From Paracoccaceae bacterium (GTDB lineage Bacteria > Pseudomonadota > Alphaproteobacteria > Rhodobacterales > Rhodobacteraceae), in assembly GCA_947476475.1 (NCBI GenBank), contig CANJQT010000013.1:1-48032 (forward strand): a stretch of DNA of 48,032 nucleotides, read 5' to 3'. Position 1 is the stretch's first letter; each line of letters opens with the position of its first letter. Position numbers and translations under genes: made by a program. Below the pieces are notes generated by a model that was given only the letters and a program-made list of their open reading frames with translations, was not told the DNA's origin and ran no database searches. Of the stretch, positions 9,938 through 18,356 are shown one piece after another.

Positions 9938-10480
9938 CTACGCGGACGCCAGCATCCGCACCCGCGCCGAAAGCCAATCCAGTTCGGAATCAGCCAGCCC
10001 AAGTTCGGCCAGATGTGCCGTGGTGTTCCACAGATATTCGGAATTTGCCCCGGTCTGCCCGGCCGACCGGGCGATGATCGCGGCCTGTTCTTCCAGCCCA
10101 AGGCCCGCGCAATACTGCGGATGTGCATGGTCGATGACATAGGTCACCGCCATCACCTGCCGCCCGTCGGCCAGGTTCACCTGCAGTTGCTTTTCCAGAT
10201 ATGCATCAGATACCAGTTCGCGTGCGTGAAGATAGTCCAGCACCGCAGCCGCCTGATCCCCGGCCACGCCAAAGGCCACGCCTGCACAAAACGCCCCCGG
10301 CGCCTCGTCCAGCGCCAGCACCAGCCCCGGCGCCTCGGGGGTTCCGCGATAGTGGATGGACTTCATGCAAAAGGACCGGTGCCAGCCCTCCAGCCGCGCC
10401 GCCAGCCGTTCGACATAGGCAAATCCCGGATCCCACATCAGCGATCCATAACCGAATACCCACAGGCTTGTGTCTGTCAC
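9938..10480 (-). CDS. ChaC-like gamma-glutamylcyclotransferase
   Basis: Predicted to cleave glutathione or gamma-glutamyl peptides to 5-oxoproline. The 180-residue protein has the family's N-terminal loop YGSLMWDPGF at 11-20, and Glu88 in YLHARELVSDAY is the expected catalytic glutamate. I chose GTG 10480 (MTDTSLWVFGYGSL) with AAGGG about 8 bases upstream. The longer ATG at 10531 adds 17 residues without similarity and would sit almost on the divergent DUF2125 gene. The head-to-head spacing to that gene is 66 bp. The family assignment is firm, the physiological substrate inferred. Confidence 0.9.
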   Translation of the reverse strand: MTDTSLWVFGYGSLMWDPGFAYVERLAARLEGWHRSFCMKSIHYRGTPEAPGLVLALDEAPGAFCAGVAFGVAGDQAAAVLDYLHARELVSDAYLEKQLQVNLADGRQVMAVTYVIDHAHPQYCAGLGLEEQAAIIARSAGQTGANSEYLWNTTAHLAELGLADSELDWLSARVRMLASA

Positions 10481-10546
10481 GCTCTGGCCCTTCTTGTCCC
10501 CCGCCCTTATAAACCGTGAACCACACGACAAGGAAAGACCTTCACG

Positions 10547-11533
10547 ATGCGCCCACTGCTTTGGCTGACGGCTTTGCTGGCCATTCTTTATTCCGGCTAC
10601 TGGCAGGTGGGCTCGCGCGCGGTATTGTCAGGCGCCGAAGCCGCCCTGATCGAGATGAAGTCCGAAGGCCGCGCCGATTATGCGTCCGTTGAACTGCACG
10701 GCTTCCCCTCGCGCTTCGATCTGACAATCAGCGACCCGAAGCTGATCAGCGCCGATGGCCAGCAAAGCTGGCAGACGGCTTTTGTGCAGTTCTTCGCCCT
10801 CGCCTACCGCCCCAATCAGCTCATCGCCGTCTGGCCGCATGACCAGACCCTGATCACCGGCAACGAAACACTGACGCTCAACAGCACCGACCTGCGCGCC
10901 AGCGTCACGCTGAAGGCGGGCCTCAGCCTGCCGCTGGATCACGCGGAACTGGAAGGGCATGCGATTGATTTGTCGTCGGATCTTGGCTGGCAGCTTCTGG
11001 CCGACAAGCTGGTTCTCGCCTCGCGGCAGGCCGCACCCGGCGGCCAAAGTCACGAATTGGCGATGGTCCTGACCAGCCTCGCGCCCGGCAACGATCTGCG
11101 CCGCCGGATCGACCCCGAGGGCAGCCTGCCCGCACTGGCCGACACCGCCCGTGCCAACGTCATTGCAGATTTCGACCGGCCGCTTGACCGCGGCCTTGTG
11201 ACAGACGAACCGCGCCTGATCGCGCTGCGCGGGCTGGATGCAGCTTTCGGCTGGGGCCCGGTCGCGCTAAGCGCCAAGGGCGATCTGACACTGGATCCCG
11301 GCGGCAGCCCCACCGGCCGCATCGACACGACGATCCGCGGCTGGCGCACACTTCTGACCCTTTTGACCGCCGCCGGCATGCTGCCCCCCGATATGGCGCA
11401 AAATTTGGAAAACGGTCTTGGCGCGATCGCCACCGGCGAAGGCGCCGCCTCACAAGTCAGTTTGCCGCTTTTGTTCGAGGGTGGCTTCGTCCGGCTTGGG
11501 CCGTTCCCCCTTGGCCCCGCCCCGCGCTTCTGA
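10547..11533 (+). CDS. DUF2125 domain-containing protein
   Basis: A 328-residue protein of unknown function with the DUF2125 layout common in Alphaproteobacteria: an N-terminal signal-anchor helix (LLWLTALLAILYSGYWQVGS) and a periplasmic beta-rich body with the recurring GFPSRFDLTISDPKL, FFALAYRPNQLIAVWPHDQ and LRASVTLKAG segments. The last motifs resemble repeated strands of lipid-transfer-like folds, but I would not assign a role. ATG 10547 follows AAGGAAAG. It is convergent with the extensin-like gene, with a 20-bp gap. Confidence 0.85.
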   Translation: MRPLLWLTALLAILYSGYWQVGSRAVLSGAEAALIEMKSEGRADYASVELHGFPSRFDLTISDPKLISADGQQSWQTAFVQFFALAYRPNQLIAVWPHDQTLITGNETLTLNSTDLRASVTLKAGLSLPLDHAELEGHAIDLSSDLGWQLLADKLVLASRQAAPGGQSHELAMVLTSLAPGNDLRRRIDPEGSLPALADTARANVIADFDRPLDRGLVTDEPRLIALRGLDAAFGWGPVALSAKGDLTLDPGGSPTGRIDTTIRGWRTLLTLLTAAGMLPPDMAQNLENGLGAIATGEGAASQVSLPLLFEGGFVRLGPFPLGPAPRF

Positions 11534-11553
11534 TCCGCCGAGGTGCCGGCGCG

Positions 11554-12420
11554 TCAGTGGCAATAGCGCCGTTTGCCGCGCGCCGTATCCAGATGCAGAT
11601 GGTCGCGGTGGAACCGGTCCGATCCCGGCCCCAGAACCGTGGCAAAAGGCCCGCAGGCCGCCGTGCGGATTGCTTTCAGGATCCGCCCCCCCTTGCCGCG
11701 TCCCCAATCCTCCAGAACGCTGATCGACTGGCCGTTTTCCAACGTTATCGCCGCAACATCCACGGCCCGCCCCCGCCCGTGTTCGCTGACCTTGCCGCCG
11801 CTCTGATTGTTTCGCGGACGGCAGACATAGGATGCCGCCACCTCCAGCCGCGCGACGCCACCACCCATTGACCCGACCGCAGGCAAAACCGCACCCGCGA
11901 CCCAGCGGTCCAATGCAGCGGCTGTCTGACAATCAATATTCGCAGGTTCCGACAATTGCACACCGGCGACCGACGTCACCTCCACCCCGTCGGTCAGCCC
12001 GCAGCCCTTCATCGCCGCTTTGATCGGCTTGATCGCATGGCCCTTCACCCCGGGAATGCCGCAAACCGATCCACCAGCCCCCGCCTTCGGCTTCGTGACC
12101 GGGTCGGGCATCGCCGCACTCACGGCAATCAGCGCCTCGGCCCCGACGGGGCGCGGCGCTGGCAAAGGCGAACGCAACGGCGCATAACGGCCGGGCGCAA
12201 CGATTGCAGACACCGAGCCAGCAGCGGCCAACCGCACCTGCGGCAAAGCCGGGATCAACGAAGTCAGCGGCGCCAGCGCCGTACCCGCCACCTGCTGCAC
12301 AGGTGGGTTCCCTACCCCCCGCACAGGGGGCAACGGCGAGGTCAGGGGCGCATTCGCCAAACCGGGGCCAGACACCGCAAACGCGGCCAGACAGAAGGCA
12401 AAGGTCAGCCGCCCACTCAC
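11554..12420 (-). CDS. extensin-like C-terminal domain protein, putative Zn-dependent periplasmic peptidase fold
   Basis: The 288-residue exported protein has a signal peptide (LTFAFCLAAFAVSGPGLANA), a proline-rich linker and a C-terminal extensin-like domain of the LAS metallopeptidase-related fold. Candidate zinc ligands are visible: His214 and Asp221 in SEHGRGRAVD and the DHLHLD histidines near 274-276. Six cysteines (120, 140, 164, 200, 256, 287) could form disulfides. It may cut or bind peptidoglycan peptides, which is inferred from the fold only. The GTG start at 12420 overlaps the tyrC stop by 4 bp (GTGA), so a cell-envelope gene is translationally coupled to an amino-acid operon. Confidence 0.88.
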   Translation of the reverse strand: MSGRLTFAFCLAAFAVSGPGLANAPLTSPLPPVRGVGNPPVQQVAGTALAPLTSLIPALPQVRLAAAGSVSAIVAPGRYAPLRSPLPAPRPVGAEALIAVSAAMPDPVTKPKAGAGGSVCGIPGVKGHAIKPIKAAMKGCGLTDGVEVTSVAGVQLSEPANIDCQTAAALDRWVAGAVLPAVGSMGGGVARLEVAASYVCRPRNNQSGGKVSEHGRGRAVDVAAITLENGQSISVLEDWGRGKGGRILKAIRTAACGPFATVLGPGSDRFHRDHLHLDTARGKRRYCH

Positions 12421-13337
12421 GGATCAACCTTTGTGCGACCAAAGTCCGGGGCGGCCGTATCCTGCCCCGCCTCGATCACACCGCGGCGGATTGCCCGCGT
12501 GCGGGTGAAATAGTCGAACAAAGCCTGCCCGTCCCCCATGCGGATCGCGCGCTGCAGCACGAACAACTCCTCGGTGAAGCGGCCCAGAATATCCAGCGTC
12601 GCCTCCTTGTTGGTCAGGAACACGTCACGCCACATGGTCGGGTCAGACGCCGCAATCCGGGTGAAATCCCGAAAGCCCGAAGCCGAATACTTGATAACTT
12701 CGCTTTCCGTGACCTGCCCCAGATGGTCGGCCACCCCCACCATCGTATAGGCGATCAAGTGCGGCGTGTGCGACACCACAGCCAACACCAGATCATGGTG
12801 CGCGGCATCCATCTCGTCGACATTCGCCCCCATGGCTTCCCAAAGCGCGCGCAACCGCGCAACCGCGTGCGGATCGGCCGCAGCGGGCGGGGTCAGAATG
12901 CACCAGCGATTTTCGAACAGGCTTGCAAAGCCGGAATGCGGCCCGGAATGTTCGGTTCCGGCCAAAGGATGACCCGGAATGAACTGCACGCCTGCGGGCA
13001 GATGCGGCGCCACTTCCGCCACCACCGCCTGCTTGACCGACCCCACATCGGTCACCGTGGCGCCCGGCTTCAGATAGGGTGCAATCGCCGCCGCAACCTC
13101 GCCCATGGCCCCGACCGGCACCGCAAGCACAACCAGATCGGCATCCCGCACCGCTTCTGCCGCCGTCGCATGGACCGACTGACAAAAGCCGATCTCCAGC
13201 GCCGCCGACCGGGTGGCCTCGGACTTGGCGTGACCGGCCACATGGCCCGCCAGCCCATGCCGCTTCATCGCATGCCCCATCGACGAGGCGATCAGCCCCA
13301 GCCCGATCAGCGCCACACGATCATAGATCACGCTCAT
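12417..13337 (-). CDS. tyrC: prephenate/arogenate (cyclohexadienyl) dehydrogenase
   Basis: Oxidative decarboxylation of prephenate or arogenate in tyrosine synthesis. The 306-residue protein begins with a Rossmann NAD(P) motif ([16 protein letters not shown], about 9-24). It also has the [12 protein letters not shown] substrate-binding motif and the C-terminal helical dimerisation domain with the [11 protein letters not shown] histidine motif. ATG 13337 overlaps the hisC stop by 4 bp (ATGA), which decides against the longer frame starting at 13385. No chorismate mutase or ACT domain is attached. In alphaproteobacteria TyrC often uses both prephenate and arogenate. Confidence 0.95.
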   Translation of the reverse strand: MSVIYDRVALIGLGLIASSMGHAMKRHGLAGHVAGHAKSEATRSAALEIGFCQSVHATAAEAVRDADLVVLAVPVGAMGEVAAAIAPYLKPGATVTDVGSVKQAVVAEVAPHLPAGVQFIPGHPLAGTEHSGPHSGFASLFENRWCILTPPAAADPHAVARLRALWEAMGANVDEMDAAHHDLVLAVVSHTPHLIAYTMVGVADHLGQVTESEVIKYSASGFRDFTRIAASDPTMWRDVFLTNKEATLDILGRFTEELFVLQRAIRMGDGQALFDYFTRTRAIRRGVIEAGQDTAAPDFGRTKVDP

Positions 13338-14422
13338 GCCGCCAGGCCCTTGAACTGCCCGATCGCATGCGACACCCGCCGGCATGCGGCCTCGTCGCCC
13401 ACGGTGATGCGCAGGCAGTGCGGCAAGCCGTATCCCGCCACCCGCCGCACGATCAGACCCTGGGTCTGCAGATACTGGTCACAGGCGGCGGCCTCCCCCT
13501 CATCGGCAAACCGCGCCAGAATGAAGTTGGCGCAAGACGTGTCCGACGGCACACCCTTTTCGGCCAGACTTTCCGCCAGCCATGCGCGCATGCGGGTGTT
13601 CTCCTCGCGGCAGCGATTCAGATGATCCTGATCGCGCACCGCCGCCTCGGCGGTCTCCAGCTGTGCGGTCGAAAGGTTGAACGGCCCGCGGATCCGGTTC
13701 AGCACGTCGATCACCGCCTGCGCCCCATATCCCCAGCCGATCCGCAACCCGCCCAGCCCGTAGATTTTCGAAAACGTCCGGGTCATGAACACATTGCCGC
13801 GCGTCGTGGCCAGCCCGGCCCCCCCGTCATACCCTTGCACATATTCGGCATAAGCCCCGTCGATCACCAGCAACGCGCCCTTGGGCAAACCACTGGCCAG
13901 TTTCTCGATCTCGGGCAGGCCGATCATCGTGCCGGTCGGATTGTTGGGGTTGGCGATGAACACCAGCTTGGTCTTCTTCGTGCAGGCCCGCAGGATCGCA
14001 TCGACATCGGTGGTGCGGTCGCGTTCCTTCACCGAAACCGGCGTTGCCCCAGCCGCCAGCGCCGATATGCGGTACATCAGGAACCCGTGTTCGGTGAACA
14101 CCACCTCATCCTTCGGACCGGCATATGCCTGACACAGGAAATGGATGATCTCGTCCGATCCCACACCGCAGATGATCCGCGCCGGATCCAACCCATGCAC
14201 ATCGCCAATCGCCTGCCGCAAGGCGGCGTGATCGGTGTTCGGGTAGCGGTGCAGCTTGTGAACCGCACGCTGAAAAGCGTCTTTTACCTTGTCCGACGGG
14301 CCGAAAGGGTTTTCGTTCGACGAAAGTTTGATCGCGTCGGAAATCCCTGCAACCGAAGCCGCGCCCCCCTGATACAGCGCGATATCCATGATCCCGGGCT
14401 GCGGGCGGATGTGATCGGTCAT
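13334..14422 (-). CDS. hisC: histidinol-phosphate aminotransferase, probably also aromatic aminotransferase
   Basis: A 362-residue PLP enzyme of aminotransferase fold type I. Visible features are the N-terminal [19 protein letters not shown] (158-165, PLP-binding Asn161), DGAYAEY with Tyr191, the Schiff-base lysine Lys219 in [16 protein letters not shown], and Arg227. It transaminates imidazole-acetol phosphate in histidine synthesis. The coupling to tyrC (ATGA overlap) matches the known hisH/tyrC linkage, in which the enzyme also serves prephenate, phenylpyruvate and hydroxyphenylpyruvate transamination. It heads the hisC-tyrC-extensin unit. Confidence 0.96.
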   Translation of the reverse strand: MTDHIRPQPGIMDIALYQGGAASVAGISDAIKLSSNENPFGPSDKVKDAFQRAVHKLHRYPNTDHAALRQAIGDVHGLDPARIICGVGSDEIIHFLCQAYAGPKDEVVFTEHGFLMYRISALAAGATPVSVKERDRTTDVDAILRACTKKTKLVFIANPNNPTGTMIGLPEIEKLASGLPKGALLVIDGAYAEYVQGYDGGAGLATTRGNVFMTRTFSKIYGLGGLRIGWGYGAQAVIDVLNRIRGPFNLSTAQLETAEAAVRDQDHLNRCREENTRMRAWLAESLAEKGVPSDTSCANFILARFADEGEAAACDQYLQTQGLIVRRVAGYGLPHCLRITVGDEAACRRVSHAIGQFKGLAA

Positions 14423-14478
14423 GGCGGCAGCGACTCCCCGAGGTTTCGGGGCTTTCTAGCGGGCGGGCAGGGGTTAGG

Positions 14479-14718
14479 CTAGTACTCATTGTCGGCCCGC
14501 CCGCCCTCTCTCCACGTCAGATCTGCGGCCATTTTTCTACATGACAGCCAGAAAGGGTGGTAAGGATCGAACCGCTGATCAATGCCTGCCCCCAAAGCCA
14601 AGCTGTGCCGCACGGCAGACATGCGAAAGACAAGCGCCAAAGCAAACGCCACCATGATGGTCGGGAACAGACCTGCAAACAAAGTAAGCAGCGCGCCGGT
14701 CCAGAAGTAACCCAACAT
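14479..14718 (-). CDS. small hypothetical membrane protein
   Basis: A 79-codon frame, MLGYFWTGALLTLFAGLFP..., with one or two hydrophobic segments (about 7-32) and a charged tail ending GGRADNEY. Third positions are GC-biased but less so than in neighbours. No good ribosome site precedes the ATG at 14718 or the in-frame GTG at 14763, which would give 94 residues. No homologous family is recognised. It lies 56 bp upstream of hisC on the same strand, so it could be a short first gene of that operon or a chance hydrophobic frame. Confidence 0.4.
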   Translation of the reverse strand: MLGYFWTGALLTLFAGLFPTIMVAFALALVFRMSAVRHSLALGAGIDQRFDPYHPFWLSCRKMAADLTWREGGRADNEY

Positions 14719-14819
14719 CCGGTCGCCATGAAAGGCGGGCACCTCTCGGCGCGTAACCTGCACGGATCACACAGACTTTGGCGCGGGTCTTTCCGGCCCA
14801 TGTACAGCGCAGCACAATT

Positions 14820-14895
14820 CCTAAAATCCGGTTAATAGGAATTATTAACTAATTGATTTTATTAGAGTTACCATTTTGTCCGAGTTCGGACAGTC
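14820..14895 (+). repeat. 76-bp AT-rich element, copy 1
   Basis: The 5' end CCTAAAATCCGGTTAAT and the 3' end TGTCCGAGTTCGGACAGTC match copy 2 (18355-18430, opposite strand) except for one base each. The 40-bp middles differ in sequence but have exactly equal length. The 3' end is a 7-2-7 dyad (TGTCCGA / TCGGACA, 14877-14892). The middle contains another dyad, GTTAATA / TATTAAC (14831-14849). The element is much more AT-rich than its surroundings and lies between the small ORF and the 3' end of the homospermidine synthase gene. Confidence 0.75.
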
Positions 14896-15022
14896 TCGCA
14901 GGCGCGCCCAGACTCACCGCCGCCCGTCCGCGCAGCACCTGATTGGCCAACATCGGCAAGGTGCCGACTGCTGTATGCCGCGGACGGGTGAAAGCAGCGT
15001 GGGAAGGGGCGTCATGCGGCGC

Positions 15023-16441
15023 CTACCGCGCCAGAACGTTCCGAAACTGCCAGGGGTCATTCCCGTCGACCGGCGCGCCGAACGGTTCAGCCCGGTCCTG
15101 GGCCGGTGTCCAGTCGGTATAATGGGCTTCGACCGGGCCCAGATAGGGCCTTTGCACCTCAAGGCAACGCCCATGATCCATCTCGTCGGCCTCGACGATT
15201 CCAGCACCGGCGTTTTCCATCGCCCAGACCATGCCGGCCAGCACCGCCGAAGCCACCTGAAGCCCGGTCGCGTTCTGAAAGGGCGCAAGGTCGCGCGTCT
15301 CCTGTATCGACAGCCGCGAACCGTACCAAAGCGCATTGCGGCTGTGGCCATAGATCAGGACGCCCAACTCATCAATTCCGTCGATGATTTCGGTTTCGTC
15401 AAGAATATGGTCCCGCGCCTGGATGCGCCCCACGCCAAAGGTTTCATGCAGGCTCAGGATCGCGTCGTCGCAAGGATGGTAGGCATAATGACAGGTCGGC
15501 CGAAACTCAGGCTGCGCCCCTTCCCCCAGCGTATAGTAATCGGCAATCGAAATCGCTTCGTTGTGGGTGACCAGATAGCCGAATTGCGCGCCCGGCGTCG
15601 GGCACCAGCTGCGCACGCGCGTGTCCGCTCCGGGCCGCATCATCCAGATCGCCGCCTGACAACCCACCCCATGCCGGCGCGCCTCGGGGGGTAGCCAGCG
15701 CTCATGCGTGCCCCAGCCCAGTTCGGCGGGTTGCAGCGCCTCGGCCAGAAACCCCTCGACCGACCAGGTATTGATAAAGGTTCCGATCCGCTTGTGACGC
15801 ACGGAAATCTGGGTATCCCGCTCGGCGATCTGAACGCCCTTGACCCCCAGCTCCATCATAAGCCGCGCCCAGCCCGCGCGGTTTTCCGGCACCGGATCCT
15901 TGCGTCCCATGTCGCGCGACAAGATCAGAAGCGCCTCTTTCAACAGCCAGCTGACCATGCCGGGATTGGCCCCACAGCAGCTGACGGCCGTCGCCCCCCC
16001 CGGATTGCGCCGCTTTTCGTCCCGTACCGCCTCGCGCAAGGCATAGTTGGTGCGTGCCTCGATATCCTTCGTCGCGGCATGAAATCCTGCCCAGGGCTCG
16101 ACCACCGTATCGATATAGGGAACCCCAAGTTCCCGGCAGAACCGCATGACATCAAGCGAACTGACATCGACCGAAAGATTGACGCAAAATCCCTTGCCCG
16201 GCTCAAGATGTTTGCCCAGAACCGCGCGGAAGTTGGACGGAGTCAGCGCGACCTGATCATGCGCGATGTTACGCTGGCGCAGGAAGGCGTGATGGTCCCC
16301 GCGCGGTTCGATGACCGTCACCCGCCGCGCATCATAGCTGAAATGCCGCTCGATCAGGGGCAAGACGCCGCGCCCGATCGAACCAAAACCGACAATGACA
16401 ATCGGGCCGTCTATATGGCCGTACAAAGGATAATGGGCCAT
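15023..16441 (-). CDS. hss: homospermidine synthase
   Basis: Makes homospermidine from putrescine (or spermidine plus putrescine) by NAD-dependent aminobutyl transfer. The 472-residue protein starts MAHYPLYGHIDGPIVIVGFG with the Rossmann motif GFGSIGRG at 18-25. It has the family blocks AVSCCGANPGMVSWL, ERDTQ, NTWSVEGF, LQPAELGWGTHERW, CHYAYHPCDDAILSLHE and DPWQFRNVL, as in Blastochloris viridis Hss. The frame opens upstream (TTG 16516, ATG 16480 and 16474). ATG 16441 has AGGTGG 8 bases upstream and gives the same spacing to the Rossmann motif as characterised Hss, so I choose it. It is separated from rpsD by a terminator. Confidence 0.95.
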   Translation of the reverse strand: MAHYPLYGHIDGPIVIVGFGSIGRGVLPLIERHFSYDARRVTVIEPRGDHHAFLRQRNIAHDQVALTPSNFRAVLGKHLEPGKGFCVNLSVDVSSLDVMRFCRELGVPYIDTVVEPWAGFHAATKDIEARTNYALREAVRDEKRRNPGGATAVSCCGANPGMVSWLLKEALLILSRDMGRKDPVPENRAGWARLMMELGVKGVQIAERDTQISVRHKRIGTFINTWSVEGFLAEALQPAELGWGTHERWLPPEARRHGVGCQAAIWMMRPGADTRVRSWCPTPGAQFGYLVTHNEAISIADYYTLGEGAQPEFRPTCHYAYHPCDDAILSLHETFGVGRIQARDHILDETEIIDGIDELGVLIYGHSRNALWYGSRLSIQETRDLAPFQNATGLQVASAVLAGMVWAMENAGAGIVEADEMDHGRCLEVQRPYLGPVEAHYTDWTPAQDRAEPFGAPVDGNDPWQFRNVLAR

Positions 16442-16544
16442 AACCTGCGCCACCTGCCCTGAATCGAACGACATGCGCATGAAGCGCCCGATGGACTTGG
16501 AAAGCAAGAGCCGCAAAATGCAGCCTTATTCCAGAGGTGCAATG

Positions 16545-16571
16545 AAAAAGGCCGCCCAGTGGGCGGCCTTT
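16545..16571 (-). terminator. intrinsic terminator of rpsD
   Basis: On the minus strand AAAGGCCGCCCA and TGGGCGGCCTTT form a GC-rich stem of up to 12 bp, followed by a T-run (TTTTTCATT). It lies 22 bases after the rpsD stop and separates rpsD from the homospermidine synthase gene. Confidence 0.9.
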
Positions 16572-16592
16572 CCATATCTCTGACGCAAAGGA

Positions 16593-17213
16593 TCAGTTCT
16601 TCGCGTAGAATTCGACGACGAGGTGCGGTTCCATCTGCACGGCGTAGGGAACATCGCCCAGCGACGGCTGGCGCACGAAGGTCGCGGTCATCTTGTGGTG
16701 GTCGGCCTCGACATAGTCGGGCACGTCACGCTCGGCCAGGGCCACGGCTTCCAGAACGATTGCCAGCTGACGCGACTTTTCGCGGACGGCGATCACGTCG
16801 CCTTCCTTGACGCGGTAGGAGGCGATGTTCACGCGCTGGCCGTTCACGGTCACGTGGCCGTGGTTCACGAACTGGCGGGCGGCGAAAATCGTCGGCACGA
16901 ACTTGGCGCGGTAAACCACGGCATCCAGGCGACGCTCCAGCAGGCCAACCAGGTTTTCACCGGTGTCGCCCTTGACGCGTTCAGCTTCGGTAAAGACCTT
17001 GCGGAACTGCTTTTCGGTCAGGTCGCCATAGTAGCCCTTCAGCTTCTGCTTGGCGCGCAGCTGGGTGCCGAAGTCGGAAAGCTTGTTCTTGCGGCGCTGG
17101 CCGTGCTGGCCGGGGCCGTATTCGCGCTTGTTCACCGGGGACTTCGGACGGCCCCAGATGTTTTCGCCCATGCGGCGGTCAATTTTATACTTGGCAGAGG
17201 TGCGTTTGGTCAC
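16593..17213 (-). CDS. rpsD: 30S ribosomal protein S4
   Basis: A primary 16S rRNA-binding protein of the small subunit. The 206 residues have the S4 N-terminal region ([20 protein letters not shown]), a [14 protein letters not shown] basic stretch and the S4 RNA-binding domain ([30 protein letters not shown]). It ends VVEFYAKN as in other alphaproteobacteria. The start is GTG at 17213, with AAGGAG 7 bases upstream partly inside a small palindrome. The gene stands alone rather than in the alpha ribosomal operon, as usual in Alphaproteobacteria. It has its own promoter, structured leader and terminator. Confidence 0.98.
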   Translation of the reverse strand: MTKRTSAKYKIDRRMGENIWGRPKSPVNKREYGPGQHGQRRKNKLSDFGTQLRAKQKLKGYYGDLTEKQFRKVFTEAERVKGDTGENLVGLLERRLDAVVYRAKFVPTIFAARQFVNHGHVTVNGQRVNIASYRVKEGDVIAVREKSRQLAIVLEAVALAERDVPDYVEADHHKMTATFVRQPSLGDVPYAVQMEPHLVVEFYAKN

Positions 17214-17222
17214 CGCTGATCT

Positions 17223-17305
17223 CCTTCTAGAAGGCGCCCTCCCGAAGGAAGGCTATGAAGGGCGTTGTCCTTTGCCTTGCGGCCGACAGGTTTCCCCTTG
17301 CGGGG
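17223..17305 (-). promoter_or_regulatory. structured rpsD leader with tetraloop hairpins
   Basis: On the transcribed strand the leader shows in order CCCC-GCAA-GGGG (17294-17305), GCC-GCAA-GGC (17274-17283, possibly extended by an outer TGTC/GACA pairing), CCTTCC-TTCG-GGAGGG (17237-17252), then the palindrome CCTTCTAGAAGG (17223-17234), which overlaps the AAGGAG ribosome site. GNRA and UUCG loops are unusually stable in RNA. S4 represses its own mRNA in other bacteria by binding a structured leader, so autoregulation here is a reasonable inference, not shown. Confidence 0.5.
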
Positions 17306-17355
17306 TCCACCAACACCAATGAAAGACCCGGCTCACAGGGAACCGGGACGGGCGG

Positions 17356-17383
17356 CTTATACAGGGGGAAGCTGCGGTGTCAA
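17356..17383 (-). promoter_or_regulatory. sigma-70-type promoter of rpsD
   Basis: On the minus strand TTGACA (17378-17383) and TATAAG (17356-17361) are separated by 16 bp. The start would fall near 17349, giving a leader of about 135 nt before the GTG at 17213. This is the strongest promoter match I find in the window. Confidence 0.75.
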
Positions 17384-17466
17384 GCGGACCTGATCGGGAA
17401 AAGCCCACCAGCCTTGCACAACGTCGGTCGCTGTGGTGATGTCGTGCCTTGCTTCAATGGTGGCCC

Positions 17467-17937
17467 ATGTCCAACCGACTTCTTCCTTTTGCGCTGGCTT
17501 TTGCGTCGGGTGGGCTGCTGAGCCTGATGATCCTGTTCAACGGTCAGTGGGCCGCCAATGGAACCGCGCTGTTCGCCAGCTGGATGGCGCATGGAACCGG
17601 CAGCATTGCGGCGTTGGTCTTTCTGGCGGGCCTTGCCCTGACCGGGCGCGCCCACCCCCGCGCGGTGCGGACAAAGGCCCCGCGGTGGGCCTATCTGGGC
17701 GGGCTGTCGGGGGCCGTTACCGTGATGCTGTCGTCCACCGCCGTCAACTCGGCGCTGGCCCTGTCGGGAACGCTGGCGCTGGGGCTGGTGGGTCAGGCGG
17801 GCTTCAGCCTGCTCAGTGACCGGTTCGGCTGGTTCGGCCTGCCCCGCCGCAGGATCAGGGTGGCCGATCTTGGCGCGCTGGCCCTGATCTTGGCAGGCAG
17901 CGGGCTGATCATCTTTTCGGAAAGGCTCGCGCCATGA
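17467..17937 (+). CDS. YdcZ-type (DUF606) DMT family transporter, first half-size subunit
   Basis: The 156-residue membrane protein has about five helices and the DMT_YdcZ pattern (FASGGLLSLMILFNGQWAANGT, then FASWMAHGTGSIAALVFL). These half-size drug/metabolite-type transporters are commonly encoded as adjacent pairs that form heterodimers of opposite topology. The substrate is unknown. ATG 17467 is preferred over TTG 17449. The last 4 bases overlap the next start (ATGA at 17934). Confidence 0.85.
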   Translation: MSNRLLPFALAFASGGLLSLMILFNGQWAANGTALFASWMAHGTGSIAALVFLAGLALTGRAHPRAVRTKAPRWAYLGGLSGAVTVMLSSTAVNSALALSGTLALGLVGQAGFSLLSDRFGWFGLPRRRIRVADLGALALILAGSGLIIFSERLAP

Positions 17938-18356
17938 TCCTGCCGCTGGGTTTCGCCCTTGGGGCGGGCGTTCTGGTCGGCGTCAGCCGGTCGCTGAATG
18001 GCCGCCTCAGCCTTGCCACCTCGCCACTGACCGCGTCGCTCTGGAACCATGTCGTCGGCTTCGCCTTTCTCAGCGCCGTCGCGGTCATCTTCGGCGGGCT
18101 GCTTCCCGACGGCTGGCCCGACGCCCCCCTGACCGCCTGGGCAGGCGGCGCGGTTGGCGTCCTGTTCGTCGCCTCGGGCAGTTGGCTGGTGGCACGGATC
18201 GGGGCGACGATGACCGCCCTTCTGGTGATCGCGGGCCAGATGATTTCCGGCGTGGCACTGGATCTGGCAATGGGGCGGGCCGAAGGGCTGTGGATCAAGG
18301 CCGCAGGGGTTACGCTGATCCTGTCGGGGATGTGGCTGGCGCAACGGCGGCGCTGA
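17934..18356 (+). CDS. YdcZ-type (DUF606) DMT family transporter, second half-size subunit
   Basis: The 140-residue partner of the preceding gene has the same repeat pattern (FALGAGVLVGVSRSLNGRLSLATSPLTASLWNHVVGF) and about five helices. The ATGA overlap with the first gene indicates coupled translation and a heteromeric transporter. The stop codon (18354-18356) overlaps the first bases of 76-bp element copy 2. The C-terminus ends in basic residues (AQRRR), placing that end in the cytoplasm by the positive-inside rule. Confidence 0.85.
   Translation: MILPLGFALGAGVLVGVSRSLNGRLSLATSPLTASLWNHVVGFAFLSAVAVIFGGLLPDGWPDAPLTAWAGGAVGVLFVASGSWLVARIGATMTALLVIAGQMISGVALDLAMGRAEGLWIKAAGVTLILSGMWLAQRRR

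Larger units (their letters stand above)
14423..15022. other. intergenic region between hisC and homospermidine synthase
   Basis: About 600 bp without a firmly supported gene. It contains the doubtful small membrane ORF (14479-14718), the 76-bp AT-rich element (14820-14895) and, from about 14896 to 15022, GC-rich sequence with no dyad or promoter I can support. Open frames on the plus strand continuing into 15694 are antisense to the synthase gene. Confidence 0.6.

Noticed and set aside
12204-13625. Long plus-strand ORF of 473 codons
   Set aside because: It is fully antisense to the extensin, tyrC and hisC genes, is rich in Arg/His/Pro as expected for a high-GC shadow frame, and has no family motif.
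14877-14892. TGTCCGA/TCGGACA dyad as a transcription terminator
   Set aside because: The loop is tiny and no T-run follows on either strand. The conserved 76-bp context fits a binding site better.
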